Below, piece after piece: positions 17,558 through 24,625 of a stretch of 64,000 bases of DNA. Origin of the DNA: Streptomyces sp. TSRI0107 (lineage in GTDB: Bacteria; Actinomycetota; Actinomycetes; Streptomycetales; Streptomycetaceae); contig NZ_LIVZ01000017.1 in assembly GCF_001905845.1 (NCBI RefSeq), forward strand, positions 1 to 64,000, given 5' to 3'. Under the pieces are notes generated by a model, which saw only the letters and a list, made by a program, of their open reading frames with translations, made no database searches and had not been told where the DNA came from. The position numbers were made by a program, and so were the translations under genes. Position 1 is the stretch's first letter; each line of letters begins with the position of its first letter.

Positions 17558-18532
17558 TCAGGCCCCTGCCGGCCCTTCCACCGTCGCCAGCCACAACTTC
17601 ACGTACCGGTCCACGTCCACGTCCAGGGCCACGTCCACCAGGCCCGGTGCGCGGCCCTCGCCGTGGATCTCGGCCTCGCCGGGGCGGGGGCGACGGTCGA
17701 CGACGGTCTGGCCGCGGGCCGGCCCCGGGGCGAGGGAGACCTCGACCGGCAGCAGACGCGTGGTGAGGCCGGCCGGGTCGGCGACCGCGCACACCGCGCC
17801 CGCGTCGCCGAGGCCGCCGCCCGGGTCGGCCGGGTCGGCGTCGGGGGTGGCCGGGCGGTGGGCGAGGAGTTCGCCGGCCAGCCGGGCGCCGGGCTCGGTG
17901 CTCGCCCGCAGCCGCCGGACGTCGGGGCCGGGGACGACGACCCGGGTGAACACGTCGAGTCCGTACATGGTGATCGGCACCCCGGCGGTGAGCAGCACCG
18001 CCGCCGCCTCCGGGTCGTGCCACACGTTGAACTCGGCGACCGGCGTCGCGTTCCCGCAGGCCACCGCGCCGCCCATGAACACGATCCGCTCGATGTTGCG
18101 GGTGACGTCCGGGTGGGTGCGCAGCAGGAGGGCGATGTTGGTGAGCGGGGCGGTGGGGATCAGCGTGACCGGGCGGGGCGAGGCGAGGATCTCGCGGCGG
18201 AGCAGGGTGACCGCGTCCACGTCGGCCGGGGCGCGGGCGGGGGCGGGCAGACCGAGGTCGCCCATCCCGTCCTCGCCGTGCACGTGCCGTGCCGAACGCG
18301 GCGGCTCGACCAGCGGCCGCTCGGCGCCCCGCGCGACGGGGATCCCGGGGGCGCCGGCCTGCTCCAGCACGGTGAGGGTGTTGCGCACGACCCCGTCCAC
18401 CCCGGTGTTCCCGGCGACACAGGTGACCGCGCGCAGGTCGAGCCCCGGGTGCCGGACGGCGAACAGGAGGGCCAGGGCGTCGTCGACGCCGGTGTCGCAG
18501 TCGATGATCACGGGGATGGGCCGGCCGGTCAC
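17558..18532 (-). CDS. Inosine-uridine type nucleoside hydrolase
   Basis: This protein of about 324 residues carries the diagnostic D-C-D-T-G-V-D-D-A calcium and ribose-binding motif near residue 12. Further conserved segments are G-N-T, T-N-I-A-L-L-L, M-G-G-A and E-F-N-V-W-H-D-P-E-A-A. It would split ribonucleosides into base and ribose in the cytoplasm. I prefer the GTG at 18532, because GAAGGAG lies five bases before it; an in-frame GTG at 18538 is too close to that site. It starts 27 bp after the thrS stop, so the two are likely one transcript under the thrS leader. Confidence 0.92.
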   Translation of the reverse strand: MTGRPIPVIIDCDTGVDDALALLFAVRHPGLDLRAVTCVAGNTGVDGVVRNTLTVLEQAGAPGIPVARGAERPLVEPPRSARHVHGEDGMGDLGLPAPARAPADVDAVTLLRREILASPRPVTLIPTAPLTNIALLLRTHPDVTRNIERIVFMGGAVACGNATPVAEFNVWHDPEAAAVLLTAGVPITMYGLDVFTRVVVPGPDVRRLRASTEPGARLAGELLAHRPATPDADPADPGGGLGDAGAVCAVADPAGLTTRLLPVEVSLAPGPARGQTVVDRRPRPGEAEIHGEGRAPGLVDVALDVDVDRYVKLWLATVEGPAGA

Positions 18533-18559
18533 GGGCACTCCTTCCGTCTGCGACGAACC

Positions 18560-19804
18560 CTATGCGGACTCCCCGCTCCCCGCGGCCTCCCACAGCGCGG
18601 TGCCGCGCGCGGCGACCCGCTCCGCGACGCGCCCCAGCAGGGCGTCGGCCGGCAGGACCCCGGGCCGCCGCCCGTCCCGCAGCCGTACGGCGGCCAGTCC
18701 GCCGCCGGCCTCCCGCTCGCCGACCACCGCCTGGTACGGCACGAGCCGCGCCGCCCGGATCCGCGCGCCGAGGCTGCCCTGCCCGGGCCCGCGCAGCTCG
18801 GCCCGCAGCCCCAGCCGTACGGCCCGTTCCACGATCTCTCCCGCCGCCGCCTCCTGCGCCTCGGCGACCGGCAGCACGACGAGCTGCACGGGCGCGAGCC
18901 ACGCCGGGAAGGCGCCGCCGTGCTGCTCCATCAGGTGCGCGACGGCCCGCTCGACGCTGCCGATGACGCTGCGGTGCACCATGACCGGCCGGTGCCTGCC
19001 GCCGTCGGCGCCGATGTAGTGCAGGTCGAAGCGTTCGGGCTGGTGGAAGTCGATCTGGACGGTGGAGAGGGTGGACTCGCGTCCGGCGCCGTCCACGACC
19101 TGCACATCGATCTTGGGCCCGTAGAAGGCGGCCTCGCCCGGCACGGCCTCGTAGGCCACCCCGGCCGACTCCAGCACCTCCCGCAGCAGCGCGGTCGCCC
19201 GGCGCCACAGCTCCGGGTCGGCGACGTACTTGCCGCCCTCGCCGGGCAGGGAGAGCCGGAAGCGGGCGGCCCGGATGCCGAGGTCGGCGTAGGCGCGGCG
19301 GATGAGGGCGAGGGCGTCGCGGGCCTCCGCCACGGCCTGGTCGAGGGTGCAGAAGATGTGGGCGTCGTTGAGCTGGATGGCCCGGACGCGGGTCAGCCCG
19401 CCGAGCACCCCCGACAGCTCGGAGCGGTACATGCCGCCCAACTCGGCGATGCGGAACGGGAGTTCCCGGTAGCTGTGCGAGCGGGAGCGGTAGATGAGCG
19501 CGTGGTGCGGGCACAGGCTGGGCCGCAGCACGATCTGCTCGGCGCCCAGCTCCATGGGCGGGAACATGTCCTCGCTGTAGTGGTCCCAGTGCCCGGAGAT
19601 CTCGTACAGCTCCCGCTTGCCGAGCACCGGCGAGTACACGTGCCGGTACCCGGCGGCCCGTTCGGCCTCCCTGACGTACTCCTCCAGGGTGTGCCGTACG
19701 ACGGCCCCGTCGGGCAGCCAGTACGGCAGCCCGGCGCCCATCAGCGGATCGGTGTCGAAGACGCCCAGTTCGCGGCCGAGTCGTCGGTGGTCGTACGAGG
19801 TCAT
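18560..19804 (-). CDS. thrS: Threonyl-tRNA synthetase, short form lacking editing domain
   Basis: This 414-residue class II synthetase has the ThrRS catalytic core and anticodon-binding domain, but the N-terminal TGS and editing domains of the usual ~650-residue enzyme are absent. The zinc ligands are all kept: Cys98 in L-C-P-H-H, His149 in N-D-A-H-I-F-C and His277 in M-V-H-R-S. The class II motif 2 region and the motif 3 G-S-V-E-R are present. A second, full-length ThrRS must exist elsewhere if Ser-tRNA(Thr) is to be edited. The gene follows a Thr-rich leader peptide and hairpin (19859-19963), so expression probably rises when charged tRNA(Thr) is scarce. It is likely co-transcribed with the nucleoside hydrolase gene. 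Confidence 0.92.
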   Translation of the reverse strand: MTSYDHRRLGRELGVFDTDPLMGAGLPYWLPDGAVVRHTLEEYVREAERAAGYRHVYSPVLGKRELYEISGHWDHYSEDMFPPMELGAEQIVLRPSLCPHHALIYRSRSHSYRELPFRIAELGGMYRSELSGVLGGLTRVRAIQLNDAHIFCTLDQAVAEARDALALIRRAYADLGIRAARFRLSLPGEGGKYVADPELWRRATALLREVLESAGVAYEAVPGEAAFYGPKIDVQVVDGAGRESTLSTVQIDFHQPERFDLHYIGADGGRHRPVMVHRSVIGSVERAVAHLMEQHGGAFPAWLAPVQLVVLPVAEAQEAAAGEIVERAVRLGLRAELRGPGQGSLGARIRAARLVPYQAVVGEREAGGGLAAVRLRDGRRPGVLPADALLGRVAERVAARGTALWEAAGSGESA

Positions 19805-19858
19805 CGCGGTCTCCTCTCGCTTCGAAGCCCTCTCGGTTGCGAGGTGAGCACCGCACGA

Positions 19859-19890
19859 CGAAGCCCCGGGGCGCTCACCCCGGGGCTTCG
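19859..19890 (-). terminator. Attenuator hairpin upstream of thrS
   Basis: A perfect 13-bp stem (CGAAGCCCCGGGG and its complement) with a six-base loop sits between the stop of the leader peptide (19907) and the thrS start (19804). It has no T-run. The loop and lower arm contain GGTGAGC on the - strand, which is complementary to GCTCACC just downstream (19843-19849), so an alternative pairing is possible. It fits a transcription attenuator. Confidence 0.65.
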
Positions 19891-19906
19891 GACATCTGAT
19901 CAGCCG

Positions 19907-19963
19907 TCAGCGCGCCGGGACACTCTCCGGCGTCGTCGTCCAGGACGGGATGGCGCGCTTCAC
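19907..19963 (-). CDS. Leader peptide of thrS with three Thr codons
   Basis: This is an 18-codon reading frame from a GTG at 19963 to a TGA at 19907, with the sequence order V-K-R-A-I-P-S-W-T-T-T-P-E-S-V-P-A-R. Three consecutive ACG codons (19931-19939) occupy its centre. Bases 19952-19959 and 19909-19916 form a perfect 8-bp stem that encloses the Thr codons. The strong hairpin 19859-19890 follows. This is the architecture of ribosome-mediated attenuation: stalling at Thr codons would break the first stem and allow read-through. The ribosome binding site (GGGT) is weak, so the call is inference from architecture. Confidence 0.6.
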   Translation of the reverse strand: MKRAIPSWTTTPESVPAR

Positions 19964-20132
19964 GGACCCGACGGTAGCGGGGGCCGGCGCGCGGGCGCGA
20001 GGCGTTTTCTCCCGGCGGCCGCGCATGATCACCCGGACGGCCCGGCGCGCTGGTGACCCGTCGCGGGCAGTGATGCCGTGGACGTACCCCGTCGCCACAG
20101 CCCCCGCTCCGAAGCCCCTGGAGTCCCCCTCG

Positions 20133-20951
20133 ATGCCCCGATCGCTGCCCTCGTCACCCGCCCGGACCGGAACCCGCCTCACCGCCTGCGCCCTCGCCGC
20201 GGCGGCCCTGCTCGGTGCCGCCGCCTGCTCCGCGATCAAGGTGGAGGCGGAGCCGCGCGGACCGGCCACGCCCTCCGCGTCCTCGCGGGCCGCCTCGTCC
20301 GCCGCCCCCGCCCGGTCCCCGGCCCCGGCGACCGCCCCCGCGCTGACCGACGCCCAGGCCCGGGAGGCGCTCATCGGCGCGACGGACCTCGGGGAGCCCT
20401 GGACCCCCACCAAGGGCGCGGCGACCTGGCGGGACGCCTTCCTCAAGACACGGGCCGCCCAGGGCACCGACCCGGACTGCCAGCGCCTGCTCGACGCGCT
20501 CTACGCCGACGAGCTGCTGGGCGCGCCCGCGCGGGCGGTCGTCGCCCTGGACGACTGGTCCAGCGGCTCCCAGCTGCGCTACCAGGTCACCGCCCAGCGC
20601 CCGGCGGAGGTCGACCGCACCCTCGCCTGGATGCGGACGCTGCCCGGCAAGTGCGCCGGGTTCTCCGCCACCACCGCGTCCGGCACCGAGCAGCGGGTGG
20701 CGGTGAACGGCGCCCCGCTCCCGGAGGTCGGGGACGCCCGCCAGGCCCTGCGGCTCACCGTGACCATCGAGTACGAGGGCGAACCGGTCACCCTCACCCT
20801 GCACGCCGTGGCCGTCCGCGTCGGCGACGACGCCCTCACCCTGACCAACGGCGGCCTGGGCGACGTTTCCCCCGAGGTCACGACCGGGGTGACGGAACTG
20901 GGCGCCGAGCGGCTGGGGGAGGTGCGCAGGCACGGGCGGGTGCAGGTGTGA
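20133..20951 (+). CDS. Probable lipoprotein of unknown function
   Basis: This 272-residue protein has a signal peptide with a lipobox L-G-A-A-A-C near residue 30. A Ser/Ala/Pro linker (40-70) precedes a globular domain of about 200 residues with two Cys (D-P-D-C-Q and G-K-C-A-G). This resembles the PknH-type extracellular sensor-domain lipoproteins of actinobacteria in layout, though I cannot confirm the family. GGAG nine bases before the ATG at 20133 gives the start. It is divergent from the thrS leader. Confidence 0.75.
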   Translation: MPRSLPSSPARTGTRLTACALAAAALLGAAACSAIKVEAEPRGPATPSASSRAASSAAPARSPAPATAPALTDAQAREALIGATDLGEPWTPTKGAATWRDAFLKTRAAQGTDPDCQRLLDALYADELLGAPARAVVALDDWSSGSQLRYQVTAQRPAEVDRTLAWMRTLPGKCAGFSATTASGTEQRVAVNGAPLPEVGDARQALRLTVTIEYEGEPVTLTLHAVAVRVGDDALTLTNGGLGDVSPEVTTGVTELGAERLGEVRRHGRVQV

Positions 20952-20975
20952 CGCGCCGCTCGCGGGCGGGGGCGG

Positions 20976-21701
20976 CTATTCGAAGTCGAACGGCTTGCGC
21001 TGGGCGACCAGTTCGTGGGCGAGGTCCAGGACGGTGCGGCCGTGGGCGAAGGCCCGGGCGCGGAGCAGGGACAGCGCCTCGTCGGAACCGATGCCGAGGC
21101 GGGCCATGATCATGCCGACGGCCTGGAAGACCTGGTCGTGGCCGTCGGCCAGGTCGGACAGCCAGGTGCCGTCGGCCCGGCCGCCGTACTCGTCGCCGCA
21201 GGGCAGGGCGGTGAGCGCGACGGTCATGACCTTGGCCACGAGGTGCGCGATGTGCAGTTCGCGGGCCGTGAGGGTGCCCGGGGCGTCCCGGTACAGGTCG
21301 AGGGTGCCGACGCAGCCGGCCCCGTCACCCAGCGGCAGCGCGTACACCGCCCGTACGCCCGCCGCGGTCGCCTGCTGGGCGAAGACGGGCCAGCGGCCGG
21401 CGTTCGCGGCCGAGGTCAGGTCGGCGGCCAGCACGGGCCGGCCGCTGCGGGCGGCGTCCAGGCAGGGCCCCTCTCCCAGGGTGGCCTGGATCTCCATGAG
21501 GTCGGCGGCCCGGTCGTCCCCGGCGCTCAGCGGCACCGGCATCCGGCCGCCGCACAGCGAGACGCTGGCGCAGTCCACCGGCAGCACCCGGGTCGCGACC
21601 TGGCACAGCCGGCGCGGCAGGTCGCCGGGGCCGACGCCGCGCACCGACTCCGCGATCACGTCGGCGGCCCACGCCCCGTCCCGCTCTTCCCTGGGCCGCA
21701 C
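20976..21701 (-). CDS. GAF and ANTAR domain regulator
   Basis: This 241-residue protein has a GAF sensor domain (about 25-165, with L-G-E-G-P-C-L-D-A and V-Y-A-L-P-L) and a C-terminal ANTAR helix bundle (about 180-235; Q-A-V-G-M-I-M-A-R-L-G and A-F-A-H-G-R). ANTAR proteins bind dual hexaloop RNA hairpins and prevent transcription termination. The GAF ligand is unknown. The GTG at 21701 follows a GGGGG stretch. No obvious double-hexaloop target is visible beside it. Confidence 0.88.
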   Translation of the reverse strand: MRPREERDGAWAADVIAESVRGVGPGDLPRRLCQVATRVLPVDCASVSLCGGRMPVPLSAGDDRAADLMEIQATLGEGPCLDAARSGRPVLAADLTSAANAGRWPVFAQQATAAGVRAVYALPLGDGAGCVGTLDLYRDAPGTLTARELHIAHLVAKVMTVALTALPCGDEYGGRADGTWLSDLADGHDQVFQAVGMIMARLGIGSDEALSLLRARAFAHGRTVLDLAHELVAQRKPFDFE

Positions 21702-21801
21702 GTCCGACCCCCTTTCACGGTGGTGAACCGGGGACGTGGCCCGACTACCCGACCGGGGTGTCCCGAAACGACCGTTTCGGCCACGCCGGGGCCCGGCTGC
21801 G

Positions 21802-21978
21802 TCAGGGCGTTCGGGGCGCCCCGTCCACGGCCACCCCGCGCTCCGGCTCCGCCGCCTGTGCCGGTCCCGCGTTCGCCGCCGTGATCAAGGCGGTCGCGGC
21901 GATGACCGCGGCGGCGAGGGCCCTGGCGTAGCGCCGGGCGGCCTGGGGGGTGAGACGTGCGGGCGCGGACACGGGCAC
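21802..21978 (-). CDS. Small exported peptide, candidate signalling propeptide
   Basis: This is a 58-residue reading frame with GAGG six bases before its GTG. The N-terminus is basic (R-R-Y-A-R), then a hydrophobic core (A-L-A-A-A-V-I-A-A-T-A-L-I) ends in A-Q-A before A-E-P-E-R, a textbook Sec cleavage site. The predicted mature product is about 16 residues ending D-G-A-P-R-T-P. It is divergent from the XRE-TPR regulator with 128 bp between starts. Small exported peptides beside TPR regulators are the hallmark of RRNPP signalling in Firmicutes; the role here is inference. Confidence 0.65.
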   Translation of the reverse strand: MPVSAPARLTPQAARRYARALAAAVIAATALITAANAGPAQAAEPERGVAVDGAPRTP

Positions 21979-22005
21979 GGCAGACCTCGCAAAGCAAGCG
22001 AACGA

Positions 22006-22096
22006 TTAAGCGGGCTTAACTTCTCCGGTTACGTTCTTCCAACCTAGGGGGTGCGGACTTCAACGGGAAGAGCCGTCTTGCCAGTTGGCGCTGGCA
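22006..22096. promoter_or_regulatory. Two palindromes in the divergent peptide/regulator promoter
   Basis: The divergent gap holds TTAAGC-GG-GCTTAA (22006-22019) and TGCCAG-N6-CTGGCA (22079-22096), both with perfect 6-bp arms. The second ends 10 bp before the ATG of the XRE regulator. They are the natural candidates for autoregulatory operators. CCGGTTACG (22025-22033) between them recurs in reverse upstream of the caspase-like gene (24584-24592). Confidence 0.55.
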
Positions 22097-22106
22097 TCAT
22101 GAGCGC

Positions 22107-23453
22107 ATGGCGGAGCGCGACGACCCGGAGACCATCGGGCGCAGGGTGCAGCGGTTACGACGGGAACGCGGTCTGACCCAGCGGCAGCTGGCGGAGCCCG
22201 TCTACACGCCCGCCTACATCTCCACCCTGGAGTCCGGCCGCGTCCGCCCCTCCGACGAGGCCCTGCGGCACCTCGCCGGCCGGCTCGGCGTCGCCTTCGA
22301 CGAGCTGGCCACCGGCCGCCCCGCCCACCTCGCCACCGACCTGCGGCTCCGCCTCACCGAGGCCCAGCGCACCCTCGCCACCGGGGACGCCGAGGAGGCC
22401 GCCCGCCAGTACGCCGCCCTGCTCACCGAGGCGGAGACGCACGGCCTCGCCGACGCCCGGTACACCGCCCTGCTCGGCCTCGGCGAATGCGCTCTCGACA
22501 CCGGCGACCTCGGCGCCGCCCGCCGGCACTTCGAGCACGCCGAGCAGGCGCTCGCCGGCGCCCCGCTGCCCGCCCGCGTCCCCGCCCTGCGCGGCCGGGC
22601 CGTCGCCCACTACCTCGCCGGTGAGCTCCGCTACGCCGTCTACCTGCTGGAGACGACTCTCGACGAGCTCAACCGGGGCGGCCTCCACGACCCCGACGCG
22701 CTGCTGCTGCTGTACGCCAGTGTCATCGGCCCCTACATGGACATGGGCGCCCACGCCCGCGCCGCCCAGGCCGCCGAGTTCGCCCTCGCCCTCGCCCCGC
22801 GGGCCGCCGACCCCGCCCTGGTCGCCCGGATGCACCGCTCGGTGGCCCGCACCCTGCTCGCCGAGGGCCGTATCGCCGAGGCCGACGCCTCCCTCGCCAA
22901 GGCGGCCGAGCTGTACCGCCAGCTCCAGATCCGCACCGAGCTGGCCAACTGCCACTGGATGCGCGGCTACGTCCACGCCCAGAACGGCGACCTGGAGCAC
23001 GCCGAGTCCGAGCTGCGGGCCGCCCAGACCATGCTCTCCGCCAAGCGCGCCGCCCTCTACAGCAGCCAGGTCGCCGTCGAACTCGCCGACGTGCTGCACC
23101 GCCGCGGCAAGTCCGAGGAGGCCGCCGCCCTCCTGCACGACGTCCTCGGGGACCTCTCCTCCGAGCGCGGCGCCGTGCACGCCGCGGCCGCCCACCGTCT
23201 CCTCGGCCGGATCGCCGAGTCCGCCCGCGACACCGACACCGCCGAGGAGCACTACGTCCGCGCGCTCAGCCTGCTGGAGCGCGCGGGCGCGGCCGGCGAC
23301 CTCGCCGACCTGTGCCGTCTCCTCGGTGACCTGCTCCGCCGCACCGGCCGGGTGGAGGCCGCCCTCGACGCCTACCGCACCGGCCTCGGCCACCGCACGG
23401 CCCCCGGCACCACCACCCTCGGCCCGGCCCCCGCCCAGCCCCCTCTCGGCTGA
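22107..23453 (+). CDS. XRE-type HTH regulator with TPR domain, TTA codon
   Basis: This 448-residue protein has an N-terminal XRE helix-turn-helix (about 10-65; L-T-Q-R-Q-L-A and Y-I-S-T-L-E-S-G-R-V) followed by about nine tetratricopeptide repeats to residue 430. This is the plan of peptide-responsive RRNPP regulators. Codon 17 (22155-22157) is TTA, the rarest codon in Streptomyces, read by the bldA tRNA and typically tied to development or secondary metabolism. No clear ribosome site precedes the ATG at 22107, so a leaderless mRNA is possible. Its neighbour is the divergent small exported peptide; the next gene is convergent. Confidence 0.88.
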   Translation: MAERDDPETIGRRVQRLRRERGLTQRQLAEPVYTPAYISTLESGRVRPSDEALRHLAGRLGVAFDELATGRPAHLATDLRLRLTEAQRTLATGDAEEAARQYAALLTEAETHGLADARYTALLGLGECALDTGDLGAARRHFEHAEQALAGAPLPARVPALRGRAVAHYLAGELRYAVYLLETTLDELNRGGLHDPDALLLLYASVIGPYMDMGAHARAAQAAEFALALAPRAADPALVARMHRSVARTLLAEGRIAEADASLAKAAELYRQLQIRTELANCHWMRGYVHAQNGDLEHAESELRAAQTMLSAKRAALYSSQVAVELADVLHRRGKSEEAAALLHDVLGDLSSERGAVHAAAAHRLLGRIAESARDTDTAEEHYVRALSLLERAGAAGDLADLCRLLGDLLRRTGRVEAALDAYRTGLGHRTAPGTTTLGPAPAQPPLG

Positions 23454-23481
23454 GGAGCCACGCCAGGGCCCGCCAAGGCCG

Positions 23482-24546
23482 TCAGGGCTGCGGCTGCGGC
23501 TCCAGGCGGCGCAGCTTGCGCTGGACGTGTTCCAGCGCGCCCTCCCTGCGCCCCGGCACCCGTGCGCGCAACCCGGCCAGGGCGATGCCCAGTTCGCGGA
23601 CCCGGTCCGGTTCCGTGACCTGCCCCCACTGGTGGTGCGCCCGGTCCACCGCCGACTCGACGGCGGGCGCGTCCACGGCCTGTCCGGCGGCCAGCCGGGC
23701 GGCGGCCACGGCCAGCCAGGTGCGGCAGCTGCGCGCCGGGTCACCGGCGAACATCGCCAGGTCGGCCCGTACCTCCGCCCAGTGCAGCGCCTCCTCCGAG
23801 CCCGCCCCGTGCGCCCGTACGGCGGCCTGCTCCCACTGCGCGGCGAGCGTGTCGGCGTGGGCGTGCCGGCCCGACTGCACGGCGGCGGTGATCGCGGCGT
23901 GCGGGTCGTTCGCGGTGACGGGCGGGGCGGCGGTGAGGACGAGGTCGCCGGTGCCGCCGGTGCGCAGCAGGGCCTGCTCGTGCAGCTGACCCAGCGGCGG
24001 GCGGTGGCCGCTGCGCAGTATCGTCGCGAGCGCCTTCATGTAGGCCGGGGCGGCGGGGGTGTCACGGCGGCCCGGCGGCGGGGCGATCCGGCCGTAGACC
24101 GCGCTGGTGCGGCCCGTGTCGAGCGGGGTCGTGCGCAGCAGCTCCCAGGTGTCCGCGTCGGCGTGCAGGTCGACGATGACGGTGGTGTCGCCGGGGGCGC
24201 GCAGCCGCAGCTCCTCGCGGAACCAGTGCCAGGGGAAGGCGGTGTAGCGGACCGTGGCCGGGGTGGTGCGGGCGAGCGCCAGGTGGGGCAGGCGCTGGCG
24301 GCGGTCGAGCTGGAGCTGGCCGGTGACGTAGACGGTGAGCGGGCCCGGTGCCCCGGCGGCGGCGCGCAGCCGGGTGAGGACGGCCTGCGGCTCCAGCGGG
24401 TCGGCGAGTTCGACGACGTTGGCGGTGTCGGCGCCGGCCAGCACGGCCGGGTCGACGGCCGCGAGCACGGGGAGCACGGCCGCGGCGTCCACCAGCCGCC
24501 CCCTGCCCACGGGCGACGCGGCGAGCAGCAGCACGGTTCCGGGCAT
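23482..24546 (-). CDS. Protein with degenerate caspase-like domain
   Basis: This protein of about 354 residues has an N-terminal half following the caspase/CHAT-like plan of strands and helices. The position of the catalytic His motif (usually Y-x-G-H-G) reads Y-V-T-G-Q, and the catalytic Cys motif (usually D-C-C-H-S) reads V-D-L-H-A, so it would be inactive. The C-terminal half is helical and repeat-like. The fold assignment is by pattern only. GGAGGGACCGA precedes the ATG at 24546. It converges with the XRE-TPR gene (28 bp gap) and shares a CCGGTTACG element with its promoter region. Confidence 0.6.
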   Translation of the reverse strand: MPGTVLLLAASPVGRGRLVDAAAVLPVLAAVDPAVLAGADTANVVELADPLEPQAVLTRLRAAAGAPGPLTVYVTGQLQLDRRQRLPHLALARTTPATVRYTAFPWHWFREELRLRAPGDTTVIVDLHADADTWELLRTTPLDTGRTSAVYGRIAPPPGRRDTPAAPAYMKALATILRSGHRPPLGQLHEQALLRTGGTGDLVLTAAPPVTANDPHAAITAAVQSGRHAHADTLAAQWEQAAVRAHGAGSEEALHWAEVRADLAMFAGDPARSCRTWLAVAAARLAAGQAVDAPAVESAVDRAHHQWGQVTEPDRVRELGIALAGLRARVPGRREGALEHVQRKLRRLEPQPQP

Positions 24547-24625
24547 TCGGTCCCTCCCCCTGTCGATCACGTACGCAAAGCACCGTAACCGGTAATCGCG
24601 GGCCCGGGGGGCCGCGCGGGCGTCT

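Noticed and set aside
17472..19856. Long - strand frame covering thrS and nucleoside hydrolase in another frame
   Set aside because: It is Arg/Pro/Ala-rich shadow sequence; both real genes have intact catalytic motifs in their own frames.
19907..20467. 186-residue - strand protein overlapping the lipoprotein gene
   Set aside because: Most of it is antisense to a convincing lipoprotein; only the last 18 codons make sense as the thrS leader peptide.
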